Source: Euptelea pleiosperma (taxonomy: Eukaryota > Streptophyta > Magnoliopsida > Ranunculales > Eupteleaceae). Taken from it: a DNA stretch of 64,000 bases. A program made the translations under genes and the position numbers. Shown piece by piece: positions 21,251 to 35,300 of the stretch. The stretch covers positions 13,889,190 through 13,953,189 of the forward strand of contig CM068553.1 in the NCBI GenBank assembly GCA_035048495.1. Direction: 5' to 3'. The first letter of the stretch is position 1, and each line of letters starts with the position of its first letter. A model generated the notes under the pieces. The model had not been told where the DNA came from. It worked only from the letters and a program-made list of their open reading frames with translations, and searched no databases.

Positions 21251-22707
21251 GGGTCCGTTTGGCAACCTGACACGGATTTAGAATTGAAAATAGAATTCTA
21301 GGATTTGTGATTTCTAAGAATTTGAATTCGAAGAATTGAAATTTCTTGTGTTTGGTTGCACCGTGAAAATTACTTGGAATTCCGAATGAATTCTAATTTT
21401 AGTTGTTTGGACATCTAACATAATTGAAATTTCTATCCATCTACATAAGAGAAATATCATCTCATGAAGTTTGTGTTATAACAACTGCTATTTTTTTGTC
21501 ATCCGTCAATTAAATGTTATCGATGCTAATTTAAAGAATTTTTTTTAAAATAATAATTAAAATTATTTTGATAATTTTTTTACTATGATTAACTTATATA
21601 TGGCGCTTACAAAAAAAAAAAAAAAAAAAAACCTATATATGTCAAAATATCAATGGCTAAAGCCTAAGTGGCACATGAGGCAACAAATACAGATGTCCAT
21701 TATCAACAATACTGATGGACCTCATTCTGAGCGCGCCATGTGGCACATTATTAGAGACAATAGACCGTAGTGATGTTTATCCCATCCCTAGGTGGACCTA
21801 CATACTAAAAATCAGGTTGTTTAGTTATTTCTAACCATTAGATATGAGTACCCCAAATAATGCTAGATATCTCAGTTAAAAATCAACCCATAAAAGACAC
21901 GAATCCAATGGTTATAAATCACTAATACTATATGGATACTTATCCCAACCTTAGGTGTACCTACATACTAAAAATAAGGTCGTTGGTTATTTATAAGCTT
22001 TGGATCCTCGTACCCCAACTAATGCTAGAAATCCAACAGTTAAAAATCAACCCATAAAAGACACCAATCCAACGTTTAGATACATCCCTAGGTAGACTTA
22101 CAAACTAAAATCAGGCTGATTAGTTCTCTCAACATGGATCTTTATACCCCCCAACTAATGCTATATATCCCACGGTTAAAAATCAACCCATAAAAGACAT
22201 CAATCAAACTGGTTACGAATGTGTAATCCATTGATGATGGACCACAATATGAGCCACTTGGCACATTAGTAGACCACAGACCATATGGATGTTTGTCCCA
22301 TCCATAGGTGGACCTACATACTAAAAATCAGGCTGATTAAAAATTTCTAACCTTGGGATCTAAGTACCCCAAATAATGCTAGATATCACACGGTTAAGAA
22401 TCAACCAAAACAAATACACCAATCCAACGGTTTCAAATAACTAATCTTGTTGATTTTTTTATTTATAGGTCTACCTAGGGATGAGTATGAGAGTTGGAGC
22501 CCGATAAAAATTCTTTTGAATTTCTCCGCTCGGAAATAGAATTCGATGAATTAGATGTTTCTTCTCCCCCTAAATCTTCTAATTCCGGGAAAAATCATGG
22601 AATTGGAAATATAATTCCTGGAATTCGGTCCTCCCAAACGTAAAGATTTGTGATTCCAAGAATCACAAATCCAAATCCGACTCAATTCCGAGTTACCAAA
22701 CAGACCC
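21251..22707. mobile_element. Harbinger-like non-autonomous element with TTA target duplication
   Basis: Termini GGGTCCGTTTGGCAACC and GAGTTACCAAACAGACCC are inverted repeats, with TTA on each side (21248-21250, 22708-22710). Both features fit PIF/Harbinger. The inner flanks are inverted versions of each other too ('TTTGTGATTTCTAAGAATT', 'CTTGGAATTC'-like). The 1457 bp carry a 20-bp A run near 21612 and nested foldback repeats, but no transposase. Confidence 0.68.
21710..22490. repeat. Foldback/tandem MITE-like repeats
   Basis: Four diverged copies of a block contain 'GGTGGACCTACATACTAAAAATCAG' or a shorter form (about 21794, 21953, 22090, 22309), each followed by 'AACGGTTAAAAATCAACCC'-type text. 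The spacing is about 130-220 bp. They are nested in the Harbinger-like element. No coding content. Confidence 0.55.
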
Positions 22708-23319
22708 TTACTGTTTTCATTTTGCAATTAAACTCTCCCAGAGAGAATATCTTAATCTGAAACCAAAGAACAAACAACAAAAATCCAAATTTTCAAAAAT
22801 GCGGGATCACCTATATAAAAGCCCCATATAAAATTAAGGCTGAGATCACAGATTTCAATTGAATTTCAAAGATAAGATGATAAAACCCTACATGAACATA
22901 ACAGAGAATTCGAATCGAAAACAATGGATCAAGGAAAAACAATGGATGAGGCAAACTAAAAAACCAAAGAGGTCAAAAGAGGGAAATATAGTCTCCTTCA
23001 ACACATTTGTAAGGCAAACAAAAAATGGGACAAACAGGTTTGGGGGCAAAAAACATATTTTCACACCATTTTAACAGCATACCAGACTCAGCCTAAAGAA
23101 GTAAGAAACCACCCACGTCAACCGCATCGTCAATATCTTGTGTATCTAATAAATGTTAATTAATGAAAGAGTTAACTACGGATTGATCTTGAACCTAAAT
23201 TGCCTAAACAAATAACCATAAAACTACTTGTCAAAAAACATAAAAAGATCCTAAGAAATAAAAGCCAGCTCCATCCAAGGAAACGGAATCACCAAATCAT
23301 GATCAGAATGCACTCCAAC

Positions 23320-26300
23320 TTACTGCAAACCCATCTCTTGCTCAGTTGATTCTTCGTTCTTCGATCCCGGCTCCTCCATTTTAATGTCAAGTCCAGGCAA
23401 GACAACATGCTCAGAAGAGGTAACTCCATAATCTGGGACCATAACAGCATCCTTCATTTCTGGAACAGGCTCAGATCCCGTAGCAGCGTTCTCTGATGTT
23501 GGCAGGACTGACCCATCCAGGGGAGGATCAAATACCTTTCCTTCATGCTCTGAAACACCATTCTCAGATTTGATCCCCTCGGCTTGTTGGCCTTCCAGCT
23601 CCACTGCGGCAACTTGCTGTTGGCCTTCAGGTTCCAGTGCAACAGCTTTTTCGCTTCCATCGGGAGTAACCTGTGGTGGTTGAGTTTCAAATTCTTGTTT
23701 AGCTTGGGTCTCTGAACCTGCTGGCACTTGTGGAGCTTGAGGCCCATGACCCATCGACTGGGGGAGAGAGCCCTGAGGAACGTAATAGGCCTGTTGATGT
23801 ACTTGAGCCTGTTGATGTACTTGAGGGATGAAAATCGATTGGGTATTGGGGTTAGGGGGGTAAAGAGCTTGAAGCCCGACAGCCCCAAACATAGCTTGGT
23901 GGCCTTGGAATCGCTTTAGCTTAGAAATGTGCTTTTTACCAGCCAGATGACAGTCGAAAACAGCTTGTGTGTCGCACTTAACGTTGCACAAATCACAGAT
24001 TATGGGCACCACCTCTTTGGGAGGCTCGATCGGCCTACTTGGCCGTTCTGAAATCCTCATACGCTTACCACCCCGACCACCCCTCATCTTCCTCTTGAGC
24101 CCACGCTTCCGAGAATCAAACCGATCCATCCTACGCCTCCTTGCCGATCCTTCGAATTGTTCAGCCTCCGCAACCTCAGGTTGCTCCACCAAGTCATTTT
24201 GCTGCTCAGTTTCCATTTTATCTTCATTAGGAGCAGCTTCAGTAGGCAAATTTTCTGCAGCAGGTGGCTTGCTCTTTTCACCCTCCTGGACATTCTCAGG
24301 TTGCGCCATGTCTTCTGACTTGGATTCAGGCATCAGTATTTGCTCGTTCTGTATTTCGGGCACAGGGACGAGCGCAGACACAGGCACGGGCACGGACACA
24401 GCCACGGGCACGGGCACGGACACAGGAACAGGCATAGGCATAGGCATAGGCACAGGCATGGGCACGGGATTTCTGGCATTCTGTAACTCCTCAAATCTCA
24501 GCAAGTTCTTTTTATGCCTCTTTCCATTCTTGTGCTGCTCAAGGATTTCCAAACTGGTGCAGTCAACCCTACAAAGCTCGCACCAAGCAATTTGAGGAGG
24601 TCGCCTGGTTGAAGATGCCGGCCCATGTGCAGGTGCTGATTGTGGTGCTTGTCCCGGTGCTGTAACGGATGAAGATACTGGACCTGACTGTGGTGCCTCT
24701 CCTTGTGCCATATCTGATGGAGCTTCCTCTCCATGTGCTGAAACTGGTTCTTGGACGTGCATAGTTTCTGGATATGAAGATGATGAGGCAGCATGTGGTG
24801 GAAAACGGCGGCCACCACCCCTACCACGTCCACGTCCCCTACCACGAAAATGAGGCGCTGAGCCATCTGATCTAGGGGGACGGTGACCAAAATTGCCTCG
24901 ACCACCACCTCTGAATGGCCCCCCACCTCTTCTACCACCACCCCTGTATGGAGATCTCTCGGCCTGCAAAAGAGCTCTCAAAGGGTCTTTAAGAATTTAA
25001 AGACTAAGATATATAATGGCATTTTTGTTGAATACTTATAAAGTAAAGAAAAAGAACTGAAATCAAAACTAAATACCATCATCTACCCCTTATCCCAACT
25101 ATATGGGGCCGGCAACATGAATCCTATTTCGCCATTCAACTATATTTATCGGCATATCAAAACAACAATCATATAAAATATAACATATAACATATGCAAG
25201 AGAAGAAATGTGCAGAAAACAACCAGTGTCTCAACGAGATGCATTAACATACACACAGGCACTCATGCAAACACTAGCCCACCCCCAAAAACATGCACAC
25301 ATATATATACCGTCAAACTTTCTGGCAACAACCTTAGTTGCAACACCAGTTAGAACCATTTAATGTAGCCTATCCACATTGCCAAGTAATGGTCCTGGTT
25401 TCCAAGATCCCTAGAACTAGCCATCTTGCCTAAAGTTTTAGTTCCGCATGTTCTGATGGAATACCAAAATTGGTAAAAAGAACAAGTTTACAGATCAAAT
25501 GGCAGGTAAAAGGGAAAAGAAAAAGAACCTTGATTCAGTCAACTGATAAGACAGAAAATTATATTCCACCATGAGATCAGGCCCGATGGTCCTCTCTCAC
25601 AGTGGAAGCTGTCTTTGTTTCTAACAAAAAATATAATGAAACTTCAACCTAGACATTTTGTCAGTTTCCACGGATATTTCCTAAAATCTAAGGAAAACAT
25701 GCATCAACATATTCAGTTCCATGCATAACAAGATAGCTTCAGAATAGTATCAATTGGATCTTTCATAAATTGCATGCATAAATCAGATAACAAACATTAG
25801 TTAACACGGCACAGAAAATACGTATTTGGTCTAGTTTGAAGCCAGAAACGATATGGGAATACTCTTGAAGGAGCAAGGCCCTTACGGAAGTAGAAAAGAA
25901 TGATGTGGGAACTGTCCAAACCCTGTAAGAACCATGGCTCAAAATCTCATTTCGTCTTTGGCCGAGACGTCGAGTTTTTTTTTTTTTTTGATAAGTCCGA
26001 GACGTCTAGTTCCAGTAGTATACCAAAATGATACATAGGGAAATGTATCATCCCATGCCAAAAGCTTTAATTGAAGTATTAAAATTGAGTTTAAAGCTTA
26101 TTTTCATGGTATGTCTTTTATAACACAAATTCTAAAATATACATTTGTAACCTAATTATTAGAAAATGATTTAATCTTATCAACGTTTTTTCTATTGTTA
26201 CATTGTGTCTTGGTTGAGACTTGTTCCGTCAGATTACCAAAGCAATGAGATGAAACGATATTTTAAAACTTGGTAAGAACTCATGACAAATATCATGCTT

Positions 26301-29300
26301 AAGACAGACACAATTACGGCCATAATCAGCAGCAATAAAATTGTTCCAATAGTCCAATGGACTCCCACACACTTACAAAGGGGAGGCCAGTGAATAACTG
26401 CAGGCCTTGCTGACTGCAGCAGCAAGTAGCAAAAGCCCAGGGCTCACGGTCTGGTGCTAACAGCAAAAAGGGCTGCTGAGCCCTCCTGGACTGTTGATGG
26501 GGGTGTGTGTCCCCAAGGGGGTGGTGCAACGTCCCAGGGTTGCTGTTTGACTGGGCTGGAATCCTGGAAAGGGCTACAGCCTGGTTCATTCAGCCCCTCA
26601 GACTATGGGATTCATTATAAAGGGCTAAACGTCAAAGTGTCACAGGTGGGAGTCCCTTGGTACTACAATGTCCATGGCATACCACATGCCTTGTGATCTA
26701 CAACTAGTCATGGCATGAGCACCTAGGGCTGCAACCAAGGCTAATGCTATGCTTTATGAATATAAGCAACAAATCCACAATCTCTGGGACCATACATACA
26801 TTATATATATATATAAAAGCAATAAAGCAATAATATTTGGGACCATAATAGATCCACGTCACACACTAGATCCAAGAACCATAGACCAGAGTGTACTAGG
26901 TTCAGTTGAATCTAGAGTTTGAATGAGCAGTATGAAGAAGAGAAGAATGATGAGAGAACAAAGTTTAAATTTAGAGGATAAGAGACTACAGGATCATCAA
27001 GGTCTTCCCCCTCATGTAATTAATTTAGTGGGTTCCATTACGATGACCAAAGTTTCTATATTAATAATTCAATCCATAAGATCCTCTGAGTATGAGGTTC
27101 CAACAGAGGTTAAGAGTTCCCATTTCTCTTAGAAAATGTGACAATGATACTGATGTTCTCCATGTGAATGATCAAAAATCAAACAAAGGAGGCAGTAAAC
27201 CTCGGTTTGGTGGTTGAATATGAATATCAATTTCTCCCCATGATGTTGGAGTGTGAAAATAGATGGATCATACAAAGATAATCTATATTCAGCAGGATGC
27301 TGACACATTTTACTCGGGACCCCGGGACCTAAGATCATGGATCAACTGTATGGAGATGTGTTGTTGCCTTAAAGATTATATTCTTGGAGATTTGGTCTGA
27401 GTCTCACATCTAGGACAAGTTTCTCACATGGAGATGCCAAAGTCCGAGTATCCATGAAGAGGATCAAAAAATCAGGAGCCAACATCCACCCACAACCTCG
27501 TAAACTCCTAAGAAATCCAAAATTTCCAAGTTTACGTGAGATAAAGATAAAGGAAAAGCCAGCGACGGGTACCGCAGGAACAAACTGGGCGTATACGTAT
27601 GAGTGGGTGGCAACAAAATATGAAAAGACAGAGTTAAACAATACAAGGGATGATGAAGCCATCAATCTTGCTGACAAGGCCAAAAGAACAACCTAACCAT
27701 CATGCTATGGCTCAATAGGAAGTATCCATACTAGTGAACAAATCACATCACAATTACCAAAAACCTGCTAGATATAATGGGCCAAGAATGCACTTATGTA
27801 CCAAGCATCATCAAGAAAATCTGCAATGCATATACATACATATTGGTTCAATCTGGTATACCAGCCAAGGCGATAGGTGGTGTAAGAGAAAAAATAAATA
27901 AATAAACGAAAATAAAAAGGGGACAGGGGTTCCCAACTAGTTCTATGACACAGAAGGGGCCATGACAGTAGATAATTTACGGAAAAAAACTAATAATAAA
28001 AAACAAGGATACCTTGCTTCTTCTCCAAGTGTCATCCCAGACAAGAATCACCGTCAGTGGGGCCATTACAGAGATCATGTTGGACAATCCAACCACACAG
28101 TGAGTTTTCCATACTATGGTTACCCTCCTTGTGAAAAATCAGGACATTGACATTCCTAACCTTGTGAGAAATTGACTTTAATTTGAAAAATCCATACCAT
28201 CCAATTAAACCATTAATTTGGGTCAATTTGCTATATGGTTAGCAATTTTGCAATGAACTGATTTTTGGTGATGATCATCATCAGGGCAAGGGAAACTCAA
28301 TGTATGGTTGGATTGTCAAACATGATCTCCATGTGGGCCCCACCACTAGGTGAAGAACTCTCCACAGATTACACAAAAAAAATATATATTATAGTGCGAT
28401 ACAACTTTATATGAACTTGTGACCTCGCTTTAATTTCTTATGAGTTTTGTATACACACCTGTGTATCATGTCAAGCATAGAAATTTCCAACACATCAAGC
28501 ATATAGTACCAACCTCTATGCTTACACACATACATAGATACAGAGGAAGAGAGAGAGAGAAAAGAAACCAGAGGTGTTGGAAGCAAATACACCTCCGGTG
28601 TACTATGGAGCAAAAGACGCCACAGTACTAACTTTTTGAAAGATGTCCAAAGGGCGTGACCTGGGTGCATGTCAGTCGGTTGCACTTCTTTGACCATGAG
28701 AAAAACAATTATAAAAAAGACAAGTGAAAAAGAAAACCAGAGAGAGAAAATTAAAACTTGCTCCCTACAACTTCATTGGTGAAAAAGGCCAATAAGATCC
28801 ACCAAATTGTTCAACTGACGCAGGTGATGAAGTGATGCAATTCCACAAGCCTCAGACACCAATTCGTCCTCTCTCACCCATAGTTGAAAATCTCATTCTA
28901 TCTAGACCGACCGATAATGTACCGAGACGAGATATAGGGAAATATATCGTCCCGTACTAAAAACTTAATTCAAGCAGTAAAATTGGTTTAGAACCTTATT
29001 TTTATCGTATATGTACATTTATAACACATAAAAATGCTAAAAAATCAATTTATACTTTAATTAAGCATTAAAAATATGGTTGAAGCTTCTTGAAACAGTG
29101 TTTTTTTTTTCCATTGTCTCGTTCTGTCAACTTACGGGGACTAGACGATATTTTACATCCTGCTCTCACCCCAACATACACTCCAATTTTGATGACATCT
29201 TATGGGTTAAATTCTTAGGATTGTGGATTACATGTGGTTATATGTCCACTTCCAAAAGGCATGTTGAGCACATTTTAAACCAAAAGCCTACGCCATTGAA

Positions 29301-32300
29301 CTAGAGAAAAAAATTGGTTTTCAGTACTTAGGCTACAATCGTTGTTATCATACATGCCCATAAGGTGTTTTTGTTGAATTCATCTCGATGGTTTCTTAAG
29401 AAAGTTTTCTTTCACATATATTGTGTATTAAGAAGAGAGAGAAACGTGGATTGATTGTCTTGGGGTGAGAGTTGCATGTGCATCCAAAATCACCTAAGAA
29501 ACATAGGAAACTAATTCCTTCACTCAATTGAAATAACCAAAAAGGGGATTACAGCCATCATCCAACACTAGAACCATAAAGAGAAAACAGAAGTCAACTC
29601 ATGACACAGAAAAGTCATCCATTCTGCCTAGTCAGAAAGTTAGTAACTTGCCTAACGAAAAAAAATTAGGTGACTTGGTTAGACTTAAAAGATGACCTGA
29701 CCCAATCAAGTTTTCCCAAGTTTGGGCTTGACCTGATGACTCATGCAAGTCGACATAGGCTCAAGCAAGTCATGACATTTCCATAAAAAGGGAATACAAA
29801 GACTACAATTAGCCTATATGCATTTTAAACACAGTAAATAATATTTACATTATCGAATATTCTAAATAAGACTCGTGATTTGTCTGAGTCACCGAACCAA
29901 TTCATACAACAAATTTGATGTCTGCGCAAGTCAATCAGGGGCACTAGTATTTATAACTCCCACGACCATGGTAATCATTAGAAAGTTACTAAGGTTCTGT
30001 GACTTAGTTTTAAAATATGGCCTACCGAGTTTCTCCAAGTTTGGGCTTGACCCGATGACCCAAGCAAGCCAACATTGAGTCAAGTGAGTCGTAAGTCATG
30101 ATATTTTCGTATAAAAGGGAATACAAAGACTAAAATTAGCTTATATGCATTTCAATGCAATACTAATTTGTACATTTATCAAATATTTAAAATATGACTC
30201 ATGAAAAAAACCACTTCCCAAGTCAGGTCCAAGGTTTTGAACATTGAACAAAATCATGGTTTGCAAGCTCGTCAAGTTGACTAGATGCTAACCTAAGTCA
30301 AACTCGGATCATCATCAACTCAAATCAAAAACTTGGGTAACCAAGTCATGAGCCAAATTCTCATTCATACAGCAATAATTCAAAAAAGTTGTCAAAACCA
30401 GTGCCAATTGAACAAATTGTCCCAATATGAAAAGTTATAAATGGCATTGCATTTGGGCTTTCAAAATAAAAAAGAATTAGTTTTTTTTATAAGTAATTGA
30501 ACTAGTTTGTGTATTTAGGTGGTTCTTTGATCATGCCAAAACTCTATAGTGGTGCATCAATATATCATCTCATAATTGTTTTATTGGGAGCACCATCACC
30601 AATGTGCTCAGAAGAATTTAGTTTTATTTTAATAACATTTCCTCAATAACTTATCAAAGTAAAGAAAAAAAAACTAAAACTCAATAATCATTCGTCTAAA
30701 ATAGGTCATCAAACGTGTAAATGCCGCTCTTTTTAGCCCTTTTTTCACATGATGTAGGACTAAATTCAGATTGTATTTCACAATCTTGCTTAATGGCAAG
30801 GAATAGAACTTGGGCTCCATTAACAAGTTATTATGGAGTTCTTAGATAATTCAGTGATAAAAGACAAAAAAAAATTCACCATTTATGTAACAATGGTTTT
30901 TTCTGGACCCTGATTCATCCCAAAAGACAAAATCTATTCACACCTTATGTAACAATGGTTTTTTTTAGTAAAGATTCCTGGTTTTGGACGCAAGAAATAT
31001 AGCTCAGAACCAACTTGGTATTGGCTGAGAAAGCTCTGCTACAATAACCAATTTCTAAGATGGTTTGAGCTAGAAAAGTCCGAGAAGAGAGAGGCAATTG
31101 ATAGTGATTTTCTGAAATACTACCACAGATTTGGAGATTGACAGCCACAAACAATCCAACTCATAAAAAAATTTCCACTTTTGGGCACATAAGTTTGAAT
31201 ACTTGTCCTAAAAAAAAACAGTACTCTGTTTTTGGCTTCCTTGACATGGGTGGTTCTTGTTATTCAGACTGAAATCCTTGACCCTTCAAACAAAACCACT
31301 ATTTCATATTTTTTTCTTGAGATGAGTATCTATTATTTCACCAGAAAAACAAAAATCTAATTTCAATGGTTGTTTAAAGTTCAGACAAAATCAACTTTAC
31401 AGGTAAAGAGCTTAAAAACAATACACTTTCTTAGCTGAGGTTACGAAAACAGTAAGAATAATGGGTTTTCTGTGAGTGTGAGGTGACTATAGTGTTTCTT
31501 CCTGGTTTTAAAGCTTCAAAATCCATGAGACCAATTATAAGAACAGAAGGGGAGAAAAACCTCTCTTCTGAGTAGGATCAATCAAAAAAGGCAAGGATAG
31601 ATTTATGAGAAGAGCTGACTTAACTTAAATAGAAACCAGGGTTCTTCTGGGACAATGTGTGTGTGCGTGTGTGAGAGGGGGGACAATGAGGGTGATGACA
31701 GGTTGAAATGAAAAATGCAAGTGAAAAAAAAAGCGAAGTGGAACCATAATACTTATTTTTGTTTCAAGTGGTAACCATGTGAACCAGTTACTAAGTGACT
31801 TGTTCTGCCATTTAGCAGAGTGGCATTGGTGCAGCAGGGTCAGTGAGGATGATGACAGGTTGAAATGAAAATTGCAAGTGAAAAAACATGTCAGTGAAAC
31901 CATAATACTTTATTTTGTTTCAAGTGGTAACCATGTGAACCAGTTACTAGGTGACTTGTTCTGCCATTTAGCAGAGTGGCATTGGTGTGGCGTACTTTAT
32001 GGGTTGTTTGCTAGCATTCCTTTAAAATTAAATGTTGGGGGCACAAATGAACACACAAATGTAAATTAATGTTAAATAAATGCTCAAAGGTACTCACGCA
32101 CACAAAGATATGTATAGCATTTCAATTAGAACTTGTAATTATTATAGTTTATGATTATTTGCATATAATAATAATAAAAATAGAACTTGTACAATTTTAC
32201 TTTAGGAGCTTCTACTTTCAGACTTCTCGTATATTTCATGTGAAGATAGGGATCTACAAAATTTCTTTTCTTTCTTGTCTAATATAACGTAGTCAAAACT

Positions 32301-35300
32301 TGGAACCCATCCACATAGCTTAGACAACTTATACATGTCAAATCTTTGGGTTGATATATCTATGTTTGAGATCGGAGTCTGCAAACCATGAGCAGAACCT
32401 TTTAAGTGAAGTGGTTCTTTACTGCTTGGCCAACTACTAATAAAAAGTCAAAGAAAATATACAAGACCGAAAGTGCACATGAACATCAGAACATGGCTTA
32501 GGCACTTTATTAAGGAAAAGTACTTATGTGAAACATCACATAGGCTGCTATCCTTCCTGAGAATCACAAACCACCCATTGTTTGAAAACACGTTGAGCTG
32601 TATTTTCAAAGTATTCGAGTACATTAATAGATTTGAAAGCATGCCCCTATATTTGTGTTTTCAAACACTGATTTCTTGAATGGCGTTAGATTCTCATATA
32701 CGCCCTTAACCTATTTGATGTTTTGACACTATATCTTCCCTTCAATTAAATGGAAATCCATGTGATACGATAGTAAAGATATACATCTTTGATTTCTTAG
32801 ATGGGGATCTTCTATAAGGTAGACCTGAGCATTAAGGGAAAGCTATCCAACTGAACAAAAAGAGAAGCTTTCTCTTATTACTCTTGTTGCGATCCATGGT
32901 ACTATGATCATTCCTTTAATAGAAATCAGGGGTGTTAAGAAGAAAAAAGAACCAACCGTATTTCTCGACTACAAATCCTCAAGGCGTCCATCTTCATCCA
33001 CAAAATCTGGGCAGCATGAAGCTAAAAGATGATTTCGCACTCCTCAAGAACTCTCAAAGTCAAAGTCCTTACATACCCGCACCTAAGTTCAAAAGAGAGA
33101 AGAACACACCTTGTTCAAAACAAGCACCCTTGTAAAGAATGGTCTCTGATAAACTCCCACAAGAGATATAGGAAAGTGTGAAGTGTTATCAGAAAAAAAA
33201 GGTACAAGGGCTGGAATCTGTGGGAAGGGAAGCAAACTTAAGCCATGGTTAACATTTTAGGCATATAAAAGAATAGACTGCACCCTCAACCGTGGGCACA
33301 TCATATGCCAAAATCAATGAGGCCACACAGTTCAGGAACAGAAGGAACACAGAAGTGGCTCCACATGACGAAATGGATCAGCTGCAAACTAAATCAAATG
33401 ATAACAGTCAAGCCCTATGTGAGTTAACATAAATGTCAACAAACAGAAGTTGGGGATAGAATGATATCAATTGATTTCAAAGCACGTCAAAAATGGCCAG
33501 GAAGCCAACATGCCACTAAAGCTCTACATTTTACAAAGAGACCATCATAGGGTGTACTATAAGATCAATCAGTAAGGCTAATTGGCTACAGCCACATTAC
33601 CCCTATGGGCGACGTCAGAAGATCCCGTTCGTATTTATTCTTGAAGAATTCGCTTTAGGGGTCTGGCCCGAAGTCTTCATCTTGGAGAGTAATTGGCCAG
33701 AAGTGCTCAAAGTCGAACGCAAATCAGCTCTATTGGTCCAATTACAATCCCCAAATGATCCCATCGAAGGACTACATGTTCGTTCCAAAGGTGTACAAAA
33801 CCTGACCTATGTCGAACACTTGTAGTATCTCCAACGGCAGCACAAATCTTATGATTGAACACGTAGTATATCAAAAGGAAACAAACATCTTAAGACTATG
33901 GCAACACATGGCATCCACCGATAGAGTTTGGTGCTCAACAAGGAGTCAATGAAATGGCTTCCTGGAGTGGATGAGATGGGCCATATATTGAACTGAAAGA
34001 AGCTTATTTCCTTAAGCCAAAGCATGTGAGTTAAGAGCAAACACCCATAATAGGTGTTGTGACAATTGACTCTTAATATTAGAGAATTTTTTACTACAAA
34101 TATTACTGAAAGTCCATTCAAAGTCGAACATACCACCTCATACAAGAAATACACTACCAACCCAACAGTAGGTGCAGCAGAAAGCTTCTCTTGGCACGGA
34201 CAATTCCAGGATTCGACTCTTCACAATCATGGGCATCATGTTTTCAACTTCCTTACCTACCAAAACGGAAACGAACAAAAGCATCTGGACAAAGTTTCTA
34301 GTCGGAATCTTACTTGCTCAAAAGTTTAAACAGATGATACTTGCATGACAATGAGTAGAATACCTAGATCTGTAAATAATGTGCAATGAAACTTGGTTCC
34401 TACTTCAACTAGACCAATCAAATTAAGCTAACAATGTTGTTAAACGAGGCAACCAGGTAGCTTTTTCAGGCTAGGCAATACCCGCCTAGGCGCCCAGCTG
34501 GGGTGGAAGCATCTTTAGAATGTGCAGCACAGGTGGCAGTCTAGATTCTAGAAGGACCCCACATGTTTAGCCACCTCACCCTCTTGGTCTCTTCCCATGT
34601 GGCAAGTTTCAGCCCAATAACCATCTGCTAAGTGGCAACAAAATGAGGGGTTCTTTCGAGTTTCTCTATTTAAAGATCAAAATACTGAAGGGCTGTTATT
34701 CAAAGGCAAAAAATGGTACGGTGTGGATGTGACATGGACAATGGAAATATCTATGTGGTCAATCCAGAGAGTCCTCTATCAGATGGACGGTCCGAATTGC
34801 CAACACCACCCTTCAACGTGGCAAGAGAAAGGGGGTCAGTCCATAGGTTGACTTGGTATCACCATTTGACTGCCTAAGCGCCCAGCCAAGTCATATGCCT
34901 CAGCTTGCCTATGCATTTTGACAACACTGCTTGCTACCGTGGTTCAAATGAAATGCATGCACAGAAGTCAATGCATATACATATATAAGCAGAAGTATTA
35001 TGCAACCACGCTATATATGCAATTATTTAACCTTAAGATATAATAAAAGCATAGTTTTTTTTACTCACAAATCAAGGCACCAATATTTTCTATTTACAAT
35101 ATAATAAGATAAAGCAAAGCAACCTCAAATCTATCAAGACAAACCCTTAAACAAAGTTAATACAACCCCTCGGCTATGAATGCATTGACAGGATATCAAC
35201 AGAAGATATTTTACCACAATAAGCAATGAATGCGAATCCAAATGAATAATAAAACAAAAATGCCACAATCTTAACAAAATATGATATATCCTTCACAACA

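Noticed and set aside
23969..24595. 208-codon plus-strand ORF with Gly-Thr-Asp repeats
   Set aside because: Antisense shadow of the Val-Pro-Met repeat and fingers in exon 2 of the zinc-finger gene.
26234..26700. Short ORFs on both strands at 26.3-26.7 kb
   Set aside because: Overlapping antisense frames without motifs, inside an intron; no function assigned.
33590..33830. Balanced-composition stretch suspected to be an organelle-derived or host exon fragment
   Set aside because: No frame gave a recognisable protein and no organelle gene was identified by eye.
34423..34937. 8-bp target duplication for the 34.4-kb hAT-like element
   Set aside because: Flanking 8-mers match at only about half the positions, so no duplication is claimed.
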